From Diphasiastrum complanatum (Eukaryota > Streptophyta > Lycopodiopsida > Lycopodiales > Lycopodiaceae), in NCBI GenBank assembly GCA_029204225.1, contig CM055092.1, forward strand, positions 12,464,476-12,528,475: 64,000 nt of DNA, read 5' to 3'. The notes under the pieces are model-generated. The model worked only from the letters and a program-made list of their open reading frames with translations, had not been told where the DNA came from and did no database searches. This document shows, in pieces, positions 46,287 to 57,660 of this stretch. Every line of letters begins with the position of its first letter. Position 1 is the first letter of the stretch. The position numbers and the translations under genes were made by a program.

Positions 46287-47470
46287 CCCCCCTTAATCTG
46301 GATCCGTGAATGCCTTGATCTTTAGACTGAGCAATGCACAAACTTTGTTGTGTGCATTAACACTGAGTGCTTTCGTGAAAATATCTGCAACCATGTCCTG
46401 TGTTTTGCAGTACGTTAAGCTCACCTCTCGGTCGAGAACCTTGCCCCTGATGTAGTGATATCTTATCTCAATGTGCTTACTCCTAGAATGAAATCTAGGG
46501 TTGGCTGATAGAGCAATAGCACTTTGATTATCACAAAACAAGATTGTAGGGCTGTGCTGATACAGATTGATGTCTGACAACAAATTTCTCAACCAAAACG
46601 CTTCCTTAATAGATTGAGAAGCAGCAATGTATTCTGTTTCAGTAGAAGAAAGTGCGATAGAGGTTTGCTTACGACTATTCCATGAAATAGAACCGCCATT
46701 GAAGAAGAATGTAAATCCAGATGTGGATTTATGATGGTCTACATCTCCTCCCTAGCTTGCATCAGAATATCCACTGAGCTGATGAAAATTGGCGTAGCTG
46801 ACATCTCCATAGCAGATGCACTGGACCCTGGTAGCTCCAATGTATCTCATGACTCGAATAAGAGCCTTCCAATGGGTAATTCCAGGATTAGCCATGTATG
46901 TTTGGTCTTGTACAGACCATTGCGTACATGAGAGATCCGAGTATCGATCAATACGGGTATTCTCTCATCTGCTCCTCTTTCTGCTTGGTCTGGGGACATT
47001 GGTCCTTTGACAAATGCAGGCCTGGATCCATTGGTAGAGTGAGCTAATTTACAATTCATCAAATTGTATCTGTTAAGAACATTATGAAGATACCTTTGTT
47101 GAGTGATGTAAATCAGTCGATTTGTTCTGTCTCTATGGATTTGAATTCCAAGACAGAAGTGAGCTTCGCCCAGATTAGTCATGTCGAATTCTGAAAACAG
47201 CATCTGTTTCGAATCCTTGACCATATTGGCATTGTTACTGAAGAGCAACATATCATCAACATACAAGGTGATGATAATGAAGGATTGTTGTACTGACTTC
47301 GAATAAACGTTGCAATCAGCAATGCTTGGTTTAAATCCTTGTTCAATGAGGACTGTGTTGATCCTCTGAAACCAAGCTCTAGCAGACTGTTTCAAGCCAT
47401 ACAGTGCTTTATGGAGTTTACAGACATGATTCTTCATGCCTTTCAGAATGTATCCTTCGGGTGGATCATG
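46287..47470 (-). pseudogene. Copia #3 reverse transcriptase-RNase H, truncated
   Basis: RT: PPEGYILKGMKNHVCKLHKALYG, then LYVDDMLLFSNN with the YVDD active site (about 47250), then DMTNLGEAHFCLGIQI and LHNVLNRYNLMNCK. RNase H follows after stops, with the end segment ILFCDNQSAIALSANP and RSKHIEIRYHYIRGKVLD (46592-46293). The RT N-terminal part is missing; sequence similarity stops near 47470. Frames break near 46850 and 46600. Confidence 0.85.
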
Positions 47471-48304
47471 TAGATGTCTTACAATTAAAAAATATGTGCT
47501 TCGTGCACATTGAGAGGGTGCCAAGTAGCCCATTAAGGTTTTACACAAATCCTTAATGTGCAATTAACTAATCTAGGTTTGATGGGTTATCCTCTAAAGA
47601 TGTACATATGGGCCTTACATTTGTCCATAGACAAATTTCCTCACATTTGGGCCTTACATTTGGCCACATACAAATTGCCTTTCTTGTTTCAAAGGAAACA
47701 AGCACATGCAAGTGAAGAAAAGTCCTAATTTTTCAAAATTAGTCTTAAACTCCTAAAATTGGAATAAAACCCTAGTAGGGGAAAATAGAATAAAAGAGAG
47801 AATTTATGCTCTTGTGGAGCAAAGTGGATTCTTGCCTTTCCATTGGAATCAATGCTTGCGAAAAACACATAATCGATTAAAAAAGAATCTAACAAATTTT
47901 TAATTCTCCTACTAAAAAATTTTGTGCAGGTTTTTATAACCTACATGTTTGAGCCCTTATAGGTTATGAGACTATCAAATAATAAACTATAGGTTCTCAT
48001 TTTCATATTTAAAATTAGTGGTAAATTATTTTAGCTTAAGATATTTTAATGAGCTTTTGCAAATAAAATCAGTAGGTAGGCTTCAGGCCCATGAATTGGT
48101 ACATCACCTTAAAAAATCAAGAACGATGTGGTATTGTACCACAAAGACCTTGCTATGTCATATTGTCATATTTTAATTTTTTTTTAGATTAAAAGAATGC
48201 ATAAAAATAGTCAAAAACGTTCACAAAAGTCGTAGTACATATTTACAATTTTAAGGATACACGTTCACAAATTGAATATCCCAATTTGGTATGTAATAAT
48301 TGAG

Positions 48305-48307
<3 letters not shown>
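47471..48307. other. Intergenic, no gene seen
   Basis: AT-rich. A short phrase GGGCCTTACATTTG is repeated (47610 and 47647). No coding or transposon signal. Confidence 0.4.
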
Positions 48308-48362
<55 letters not shown>

Positions 48363-48365
48363 TGT

Positions 48366-48459
<94 letters not shown>
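48308..48459. repeat. Compound microsatellite (GA)n(GT)n(GA)n
   Basis: GA at 48308-48360, GT at 48361-48406 with one AG interruption, and GA at 48407-48459. It lies about 500 bp upstream of the P450 start codon. Confidence 0.97.
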
Positions 48460-48462
<3 letters not shown>

Positions 48463-48741
48463 TATGTTGTGATAGACAAAATGTGATTCTTGCGTTGATT
48501 CGTCCGTTCGAAAATTAGGGTTTTGACTTATCTTGACCATTGACTTATTTTGACCTTAGTGAATTATTGATAATTATGGTTTGGCTAGGTGTTGATTGCA
48601 TGCATTCATGCACTTGGAAACTTTTCCAAGCATCTTGGAGAGATGCTTGGAATGAAAAGAGATTTTTTTAAGAGAGAATTTGTTAATAAGGTTTATGGTG
48701 GGAGTTTTAGGGCGACTATGGAAAAAGTGCAGAGAATGTCA

Positions 48742-48744
<3 letters not shown>

Positions 48745-48797
<53 letters not shown>
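48745..48797. repeat. (GA)n microsatellite upstream of P450
   Basis: About 26 GA units, ending 158 bp before the P450 ATG, so it may be in the promoter or 5' UTR. GA tracts of this kind can bind plant GAGA-binding (BBR/BPC) factors; whether this one does is unknown. Confidence 0.95.
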
Positions 48798-48800
<3 letters not shown>

Positions 48801-48955
48801 GTGAGTGAGATATACAATATTTACTTGTGAGCGGTCTTATGCCTCACTCATCTATTTTCTTGAAAAATTTTATGCATATGGCATAGATCGCATATCCATA
48901 GATCTCATCGCTTATCCGTAGAAAAATTCTAGTTTTCTCCGCTTAGGATAGCAAA

Positions 48956-50724
48956 ATGCTGTCTTTTGATCTAGGGGGAAGTGCTCATTTCTCACCATTC
49001 ATGACTTTCATTGATCAATGCAAGGCTTCGTTGTGGGTAAGATGGTCAATTACCGCTCTGTTCATTACCATCTTCATCAGCTTAATGTGGAGCAAGCTGC
49101 AGAATTCAAGGTACAAGCTGCCTCCAGGCCCAAAGGGAATTCCGTTCCTTGGATGTCTCCCAAAGATGGGACCGCGAGTGCATAGATCCTTTGCAGAAAT
49201 GGCAAAGATTCATGGACCAATCATAAGTGTGAGATTGGGGAGCAAGCTTAATATTGTTGTTTCCACTGCCAAGCTAGCTGAGGAGGTACTGAAGGCCCAA
49301 GATCATGTTCTTGCATCACGCCCTCTTCCCGTTCTTGCTGAACACATGTTCTCTGTGGAAAGGCAAAGTCTGGTATGGGCTACTCTTGGGCCTACTTGGC
49401 GTAACGCACGCAAGCTCTGCACTGTAGAGCTTCTAAGCCCACATCGCCTGAAAAGTTATTATCGAATTCGCAAAGAGGAGACTTGTCGTATGATTTGTGC
49501 TCTTGAAGCTTCTCAGAACGATGGTCAGAAACAGGTTCTGATCCGCAACTATCTGTTTGCAGCAACAATCAACAACATGACCGGAATGGTGTTCGGCAAA
49601 CGATACAATTTGGATAGTAGCACTGGTTGTCTAGCCCCTCAAGGACATGAGTTCAAGGATCTTATAAGCGAAACTTTGCGGCTGGGGAGCGTCTTTAACA
49701 TTTCAGATTTTATCCCGTCACTCCGCTGGTTGGACTTCCAAGGCTACGAGAAGACGTTGCGAGGCTTCAGGCGCAGGATGGACGTCTTGACTAACGAGAT
49801 TATGTCTGAACACATGAATGGTGAACCTCTGAAAGTTGAGGAAGATTTTCTAGATATTGTCTTAAGGCTTAAAGACAACTACCAGTTGAACGACAAGATC
49901 ATCGGTAACTTAATCTGGGTATGTAAGATTACTTTTGGTTTCGTTACTGTTGACCGTTCGTGTATAACTCATAAATCTGGTAATATCACCAACTCTTTTG
50001 AAGTCCAATCATGTGGGTTTTGAGCTTGAGTCTATTTAAATCTAGTATTACAACTTGTGGATGAAGAAAACGTGGAAGAGCCTGCTTATGATTCTCTTTC
50101 CTTGTTCAGGACATGGTGGGAGCAGGTTCAGAGACTACAGTTTCTGCGGTCGAATGGACCATGGCTGAGCTGCTCCTTCACCCTGAGAAGATGAAGAAAG
50201 CACAAGAGGAAATAGACGCAGTTGCTGGATTAACGGAGCGTGCAGTCGAGGAAGATGACTTGGAGAAACTGCAATATGTTCAGTGGGCATTCAAAGAATC
50301 ATTGCGGTTACATCCTCCTTCAGCCATGCTATTTCCCCATCTGTCCATCACCAATTGTAAAATTGCAGGATACGATATACCACCCAACACAGCAGTTCAC
50401 ATCAATGCATGGGCGATAGCTCGAGATCCAACGTGTTGGCCAGAGGCTGATCGATTTATGCCTGAACGATATGAGATTGAGGATGTAGATGTTCGTGGTA
50501 CTGATTTCCGTTTGCTACCATTTGGATCCGGTAGAAGAGGCTGCCCTGGAAGCCGTCTCGCTATGATTAACGGCCTTCTCCTCCTTACCAACCTTCTACA
50601 TAAATTTACCTGGGCACTTCCAGCAGGAGTCACACATTCAGGAGTAGACATGCAAGAGGCATCTGGAGTAGTGCAGTGCATGAATTCAGCACTTGTAGCT
50701 GAAATTTCTAAGAGAATTCCATAG
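48956..50724 (+). CDS. Cytochrome P450 monooxygenase, A-type (CYP71-clan-like), two exons
   Basis: Exon 1 is 48956-49918, exon 2 is 50110-50724, joined in phase 0 across a 191-bp GTATGT...CAG intron, giving 525 residues, a normal full length. An N-terminal membrane anchor (about residues 29-46) precedes the proline hinge PPGPKG (56-61), so it should sit on the ER membrane facing the cytosol. The C-helix W148xxxR152 is present. Also present are the I-helix oxygen-binding motif GAGSETT (325-331), ExxR as E384-S-L-R387, the PERY motif (439-442) and the heme loop FGSGRRGCPG with axial Cys466. All key residues are intact and no stop interrupts it, so the gene looks functional. It would use NADPH-P450 reductase to hydroxylate a small molecule; substrate and subfamily cannot be told from the sequence. 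A second in-frame Met at residue 16 is a possible start. Flanks are transposons on both sides. Confidence 0.93.
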
Positions 50725-50746
50725 GAATATCAACTGTAACAGTCTA

Positions 50747-50752
50747 AATAAA
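50747..50752 (+). terminator. Polyadenylation signal of the P450 gene
   Basis: AATAAA, 22 bp after the stop codon, in an AT-rich context. It is rather close to the stop but is the only clear signal before copia #4 begins near 50790. Confidence 0.5.
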
Positions 50753-50789
50753 CTTGTAAGTCGAAGTAGTTGGATACAATTGCTGATCA

Positions 50790-52293
50790 ACGTGTAGATG
50801 GCAGCTGAGATATTTTATAGCATCCAAAGCTTTATGGTGTTTCACAGCTCGTAAGTAGAAAATAGATTTGTGAATTGTAATATAATCATCTATAAAGGTG
50901 AGAAGATACTTCGATCCTGAGAGAGACTATAGCAGCATAGGACCACGCAGGTGTGAATGGACCTAAGTACAACTTTTCTTTTGCTTTTTTACCTTCATGC
51001 ATGAATGAAAATCGATGTTGTTTTCCCCTTCAAGCATGCCTCACATTGGAGTGAGTGGCTTTGAGACCTATAACTAGGCTATTTTGCACATTTCGTGCAG
51101 TGCCTTCATATTCATATGATACAGTCTTTTATGCCATCGATCGTTCTCTGATTCAGATGCCTATAACACATTATCATCATTGTTAATAACCTTTGCCTAT
51201 TAGAGATTGCCCTGTCTTGATGCCACTCAACAACTTTGTTGGTTTTATCGGTTTAGTTTGCATATGTCATCACTGAACACAAATTTCATACCAAGGTCTG
51301 TTATCTGTGTAATGTACAATAGATCTATCCTCCACGTGGGTTCGTAGAGTGCTTTCAACGCACTTCTACTATGTAAGGAGATCTCTGTTGCAGGTTATTT
51401 GTGCAATTGCACCTGAATCTAAACAATATTATATATGTTAGTCCTGTGTAGTAGATTCATGTTCATAGACTGCATATGCATTTCTAGCTTGTCCTCTTCC
51501 TTTGATAATTCAGCTATATTTGCCTTATTCTTTTTGTGCTTTCCTTTCTCCTTATAGTGCATACACCGTATGTTTGGATTGAGGCAACGTTTATTTTAAA
51601 TGTCCACCTTTCTTGCAGTGAGCGCATGTTGGGGAGCTCTTGTTGCGGGCCCTTTGAAACTGCTTCTATGATTTCCTTGCAAAATGTTGTGGCACCTTTG
51701 TTGTTTGATGTTTACATGATTTGCCTTCCTTTTTCTCCTTTGCAAAGAGGGTTTTCTCTTTGCCGTTTGTAGTTTTAGCTTTCTCTTGCAAAAGCTTTTC
51801 ATCTTTCACCAAATCTACAACTCTTTCAAATGTCATTTCTGACATGCTCATTATGAGCATTCTTGATAGTTGGTAGGAAGAGCCTTTTGTAAATTGCATG
51901 AGCTATTGGGTTGCTAGATTCTGATACTTGTGTCCTACTGCCAAGAGTTGTGCGTGAATTGTCTTCATCTTTTCTACATGTTGCTCCAAGTTGGCTCCAT
52001 CCCATCTCAGACATTTCGCATCAAAATCTCTTTTCTTAATGAGGATTCAATTATGGCCATTGCACATTCATCCTTTCTCTCCCATTTAGCTTCTTTTAGA
52101 TCTCTCTTTGAGGTTTTTCTTTTGATCCATCTGTGACAATCCAAACTCCTTCTCCCTTAGTAGAATATTAAGCTTAAATTTTTAGATTTTGTAATTGGCA
52201 CCATCAAGAATGATTCTTATCTTCTATTGCAGACTTAAAGCCATATTGCTTGAGCAACCTTGAAACAAGCGCCATCCACATGCTCTTATACCA
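50790..52293 (-). pseudogene. Copia #4 gag and integrase remnants
   Basis: The minus strand shows gag in pieces (AKCLRWDGANLEQHVEKM near 52010, then MLIMSMSEMTFERVVDLVKDEKLL at about 51860-51790), related to gag of copia #2. Farther left are pre-integrase and integrase scraps (LLTFIDDYITIHKSIFYLR, about 50910-50850). Many stops and frameshifts. A Met-tRNA-like PBS, TGGTATAAGAGCA, lies near 52281-52293. RT and RNase H are absent. Confidence 0.65.
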
Positions 52294-53799
52294 TGCATAA
52301 AAATAAATATTTATGGGATGTGCAGAAAAGACTCTGCTAATGGGAGCTTCCACCTCCTGCACAGAACAAAATCCTAAACCAAAATATAACCAAGGCAAGA
52401 CAAGGAAAATATCAATTAGCTCTTTTGCTATCAGATAGATTGAAACAACATAAAGGATCGAAGCAAAGTGGTGTTGGAACCTCAAGAGCAACTATCCACA
52501 CTTTGATTGTCACCACCTGCAATCACTGATTCGAAACAAGCAGAAGCAACACACACACCACACACGTCGGAAATATGTGAGTAATAGAATAGCCGAAACT
52601 TCCTACTTCCAATGCATGACTACGGCTATAAAAAATTGAACAAAGCAGTAGTGATGGAAATCACGTCCAATTTTTAGCAACTAACTTTCGCTAGATACTA
52701 AGTGATTAAGTAGCCAAACATAAAGTATTGAATTCTCAGACAATTTCTACCAGTTACAAAAGCAATACAGAGATGCATGCATTCTGACACAAACTGAATG
52801 CAATAAGGAAATAGTACTGATTTAGAAAAACAAATGCTAGTAAGCGCAAAACAATAGTGGATAGAAACCGCGCACTCTAAAGCTATCTCTGAGTAACTGA
52901 GAATAAGTCTAAAATAAGCGACTCTACTGATAAGCAGTAGTGCAATAGCAACTCTAAAATAAATCTCTAAAAGACTAAGTTAGAATGCTCAAGAGAGTTC
53001 AAGCTTGAAAGCTTGATAAAGAGCTAACTACAATACTTTCTGGTTGTCAACAATCTGCTTGATAAGAGCGCATGAAGCGTCATGTAATAACAATCAACTC
53101 CTTCACAAATTCACAATCTTATTGTTAATAATGAGATGCATGAATAGCTGATTTATACTAAGTAATTAGGTCGTCAAATGTGATTGTCAGTTGGCTGGAC
53201 TCCACTGGCATTCATCCAGTTCTTCTTAGAAGTTGCTTGCTGATAAACAGCGACAATTGGCCGTAAACAGTCTGTCTGCATAAATGAACGTAAACTGCCA
53301 CAAGCGAAAAAGGCAACACTGTATTTTCACACGAGATTCCTGACAGGTGAAAAATGCGACACTGTCGGGTTTGTAGAGAGAGAAAACTCGACAATATTAT
53401 CAAACTCCGTGTATCTCTACAAACTGTGTAAAAACACTTGTAATTCTACAAACTGTATAAAAGCACGGAAAAATCCGTAGAACTGGATAAATAGTTCGAT
53501 GAAGATTAAAAGCCGATTAGTCGATTAGTAGGAAGGAGAATAATTAACAGCACACACAAGAAAGGAGGAGGAGCAAAGAACACCAAAACTTGTTGTTACA
53601 ACTCACTAGTTCTCATTCCAAAAATGATGATAAGTACAATGAAAAATTTTGGGTCATAAATTCGAAACTTATCTACTCAACTACTACCCTAATTTCTATG
53701 GTTTTTCTTAATAATGAGTTGCTTGATGCACATGGATTACAACGGCCTCTGTACAATACTCATAAATTCACCCGACATAGGCCGTCAGTGGTAGCCATA
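52294..53799 (-). other. Probable decayed LTR sequence, no gene
   Basis: Follows the PBS-like site of copia #4, so at least its left part should be LTR. Phrases around 52600-52900 parallel the LTR of copia #3. The right part (53590-53799) is next to copia #5 and may be its LTR. No boundary can be fixed. Confidence 0.4.
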
Positions 53800-54580
53800 T
53801 TATACAAGTTGACATATGATTACAGAGTTTTCCCTAATATTCAATAAATTCCTAAACTTTACAAATTTGCTTTGTGCAAGAGGCTTCGTGAAAATATCGG
53901 CTAATTGTTCTTTTGTAGAACAATAAATCAAATCAACTTCTTTACTTAACACTTTTTCTCGCACAAAGTGGTATTGTGTCTCAATATGCTTTGTGCATGC
54001 GTGGAAAATGGGATTTTTAGCTATATGTATACAAATGGTGTTATCACAAAACAATACCGTAGGATAATCTTGCATAAGTGAAAACTCACCAAGCATGCGT
54101 CGTATCCAGATTGCTTCACAAACTACAAATTTAGCAGAAATGTATTTTGCCTCCGAAGAGGAGAGTGATACAGTGGGTTGCTTCTTGGATTTCCATGATA
54201 TCACACTATTCACAAGCATAAAAACATAACCAGAAATTGATCACCTGGTCTCAACATCACTGGCCCAATCTGAATCGCAATATCCCGTAAGATTAAGATC
54301 ATCACCAAACTTGTATTGCAAAGCAAAATTAAAAGTACCTTGGACATAGCGCAAAATTCTCTTTGCCGCTCTTTCTGACATACATGGATCGGCCATGAAT
54401 TGGCTAGCCATGACAACTACGTAAGTAATGTCAAGTCTGGTAACCATCAAATAGATAAGGGAACCCACCAAAGAACAAAACAAAGTAGCATCAACTTTCT
54501 CCTCATCCAAAGCTGTGATTAACTTCATATTCGACTCCATTGGAGTTTTCACAAACTTACAATCCATCATACGAAAATGT
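53800..54580 (-). pseudogene. Copia #5 RNase H / RT end, truncated
   Basis: From right to left: RMMDCKFVKTPMESN, VGSLIYLMVTRLDITYVV, ILRYVQGTFNFAL and GYCDSDWASDVETR (54580-54241). After one stop come VNSVISWKSKKQPTVSLSSSEA, TVLFCDNTICIHIAKNP and KHIETQYHFVREKVL (54219-53800). Only one stop or frame break separates the two halves, so it is fairly recent. RT upstream of RMMDCK is replaced by the composite GA-rich repeat. Confidence 0.85.
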
Positions 54581-54585
54581 TCCAA

Positions 54586-54703
54586 AGGAGGAAAGCCGAT
54601 GGTCATTGACGAGTGGTCGATGTATGTGTATGTATGTACGTGGCCGAAGTGCGCCCGCCGATGGCGGGTGGCCAATGAGGTGTGTGTGTGTGTGCATGCA
54701 CGT

Positions 54704-54785
<82 letters not shown>

Positions 54786-55274
54786 CCCTCCCCTCCCCTC
54801 CCGGCACACCCTCCCTTCCCTTGTGCCCTCCCTGTGACCCCATCCCTTGTGCCCCGTCCTTGCGCACGCCTTCTCGTGTGCCCCCTTTCTATGTGCGCCC
54901 TCCCTGTGCCCGCTCCCATGCGCCCTCCCTGCACCCTCCTTGTGTGCGCTCTCCTTGCGCCCCCTCTCGGTTGCCCTCCCCTTGCCCTCCGTACGCCCCC
55001 TCCTGTGTGCCCTCCTGTGCCATCCTTGCACACCCTCCCTACATGCGCATGCCCCTTCCTACGCCCTCCCCACAAGCCCTCCCCAGAGAGAGATATATAT
55101 ATCCTCCTCAAAGAGGGAGCTCATGAGAGGTAGAGAGAATGAGAGTGTGTGAGAGAGAGAAAAGTGAGTGGGAGGAAATTATAGCAACTTTCAAGTTTTG
55201 GAGCCCCCTACCAAATGGAGTGTGCCCATCGATGGTGGGTGGCTAATGGTGTGTGTCTGTGTGCGCAGGCGTGT

Positions 55275-55371
<97 letters not shown>

Positions 55372-55775
55372 GTCATATGAAAGGTAACCTTTAAAAATTC
55401 GAATGTCATGATAGTTTAAATTTTTTTAAAATTTATTGTGAATATAATATGAATATATGTATATAAGTGGTTGAAAGGTTCATATCTATTTTATTTGAAA
55501 GTTACCCTTGCATTATACATATGATGTGAAAGGTAAGAAAAAAGAAAGCCCATCGGGGTGAAGGTAAGGGTGCAAGTCAAATTCCAAGCCTGGGACCTAC
55601 CAAATGGATGCGTACTATGTCATACATCCTACTCCATGCATAAAAAATTCCATTTCACATTTTTGAATAAAAAATGTTCATGTGGGAGGATGAACCCATG
55701 CAACCATGGGTGCATCCTCCTACCCATGCATAGGCGCAAATCTCACACACAAATATCTTTATATATATACTAGTG
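54586..55775. repeat. Composite GC-rich/GA repeat, unit 1
   Basis: Order: lead sequence GGAGGAAAGCCGATGGTC and TGTATGTATG, GTGT tract, (GA)n at 54709-54784, a CCCTCC-rich block (54785-55085), GAGAGGTAGAGAGAATGAGAG, a second GTGT part, (GA)n at 55277-55369, then an AT-rich tail (55370-55775) ending in CACACACAAATATCTTTATATATA. The CCCTCC block is a degenerate short tandem repeat of the type CCCTCCNTGCGC. It starts CCCTCCCCTCCCCTCCC (54786-54802), a canonical G-quadruplex pattern on the other strand. Several overlapping frames stay open only because the block is low-complexity. Confidence 0.85.
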
Positions 55776-55825
55776 GGTATGCTCGTCGTTGACGGCGACG
55801 ATCTGGGTGATGACCGATGGTTTAG

Positions 55826-55949
55826 GAGGAAAGTCGATGGTCGTTGACTGGTGGTTGATGTATGTGTATGTATGTATATGGCCGAAGTGTGTCCACTGAT
55901 GGTGGGTGGTCGATGGGTGTGTGTGTGTGTGTGCGCGCGTGCATGATAC

Positions 55950-55982
<33 letters not shown>

Positions 55983-56285
55983 CTCCCCTCCTGGTGCACC
56001 CACCCTTCCCTTGCGCCCTCCCCATGTCCCCCTCCCTTGCGCTCCGTCCTTGCGCACACCCTTCCGTATGCCCCCTTTCTGTGCACGCCCTCTCTATCCC
56101 CACTCATGTGCGCCTTCCCTGCAGGGCCTCCTTACGCCCTCCCCTTGCACCCTCCATGATCGCCCTCCCTGCGTGACTTCCCCTCACCCTCTCTGCGCCC
56201 CCTTTCGTATGCCCTCTTCAAGCCCTCCTTGCGCGCCCTCCCTATGCTTGCATGCCCTTCTTGCGCCCTCCCCATGCCCCCTCTC

Positions 56286-56373
<88 letters not shown>

Positions 56374-56533
56374 TCCTCAAAGACAGAGCTAGTGAGAGGT
56401 AGAGAGAATGAGAGAGTGAGAGAGAGGGAAAAGTGAGTGGGTGGGAATAATAGCAACTTTCAAATTTTGGGAGCCCCCACCAAATGGAGTGTGTCCGCCA
56501 ATGTTGGGCAGTCGATGGTGTGTGTGTGTGTGT
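55826..56533. repeat. Composite repeat, unit 2 (left part)
   Basis: Repeats unit 1 in the same order and orientation: GGAGGAAAGTCGATGGTC, TGTATGTATATGGCCGAAGTG, GTGT, (GA)n (55951-55980), CCCTCC block (55981-56286), (GA)n (56287-56370), GAGAGGTAGAGAGAATGAGAG and a GTGT tract. The block is interrupted at 56534 by an LTR fragment. Confidence 0.85.
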
Positions 56534-57110
56534 TGTGAAAATAGTCAAAATCTTGCCTGACCTAGGCAAAATCCATGTACATATCATCATTGCACATGTG
56601 TGGAGCCTATTCCCATGTGAGAAATCAATAATCACATCAGTTAGATTAGTCATATAGTTTGTACATTTCATTATATTTGAAATCTAGTGGCTAAAATGGC
56701 CAAAATCTAGTTTTTAAGTGATATGCCACTTGGCATCATGTTATTGGGAGGAAATGATATACCATGAGAGTAGGATCTCCCATGTGTAGAGGACCGCTCA
56801 CACGTGTGGACACATCACTAGCATGCGAGTTCTCACTTGTAGAAGATATTTCTCTAAGTTCTTATAAGTTAGGAAAATTTTCTTAAATCGAGGAGGTGGC
56901 TTAAAATTAGGAAATCATGGAGCATGTGCAAAGTTGGGTGTGAGTAGTGGATCCATCGGTGACTAGGCACACTTACACATGCCAGATCAGCTGAGTCAGC
57001 AACAGCTGAAGCTCCCACACTTGTATATATATAGAGCCACATTTTGTCATAATCATCAATTAAGTGAGATCTTGGTTTTGGAGGCATATCTTGAGTTATT
57101 TTAATGCTAG
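56534..57110 (+). repeat. Truncated LTR related to the young element at 38954
   Basis: Begins TGTGAAAATAG after GTGTGT. It follows the 832-bp LTR collinearly, including CACATGTGTGGAGCCT, CTAGTGGCTAAAA, TGTGTAGAGGACCGCTCAC and TATATATAGAGCCACAT. Similarity is lower and about 250 bp of the 3' end is missing. Confidence 0.75.
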
Positions 57111-57184
57111 TCTTGATGCCCTCCTTTTGCCCTCTTTGCGCCCTTGCTATGCCTTCCCAGCACGGCCTCCCCACACGCCCTCCT

Positions 57185-57229
<45 letters not shown>

Positions 57230-57660
57230 GGGGGGGGGGAAGTGAGTGGGAGGGGATAATGAAAGGTAACTTTAAAAAGTCAAATGTCAGACTAGTTTAA
57301 ATTTTTTTTTAAAATTTGTAAACATAACATTAATATATGTATATAAGTGGTTGAAAGGCTCATATCTATTTTATTTGAAAGTTACACTTGCATTATACAT
57401 GTCATGTCAAAGGTAAGAACCAAAAAAAGTCCATCGGGGTGAAGGTAAGGGGTGGGTGTCAAATTCCAAGCCTGGGCCCTAACAAATAGATGCATACTAT
57501 GCCATGCATCCTACCCCATGCATAAAAGATTCTAGTTCACATTTTTGAATAAAAAATGTTCATGTGGGAGGATGTACCCATGGAATCATGGGTGCATACT
57601 CCTACCCCATGCACAGGCACAAATCTCACACACAAATATCTTTTTATATATATATATATG
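57111..57660. repeat. Composite repeat, third partial unit
   Basis: A short CCCTCC-rich block (57117-57185), (GA)n (57186-57228), a G run (57230-57239), then an AT-rich tail matching 55370-55775 closely (shared phrases ATAAGTGGTTGAAAGG and AAAAAATGTTCATGTGGGAG) and ending in the TATATA stretch. Confidence 0.8.

Noticed and set aside
54515-55133. Several overlapping 180-200 codon frames on both strands
   Set aside because: They run through GA and CCCTCC low-complexity sequence, which is stop-poor in most frames. The residues are simple repeats (Arg-Glu, Ser-Leu, Pro/Cys/Ala runs) and no domain is present.
56011-56671. 140-180 codon frames on both strands in the second composite unit
   Set aside because: Same low-complexity cause as at 54515; no protein character outside the repeat.
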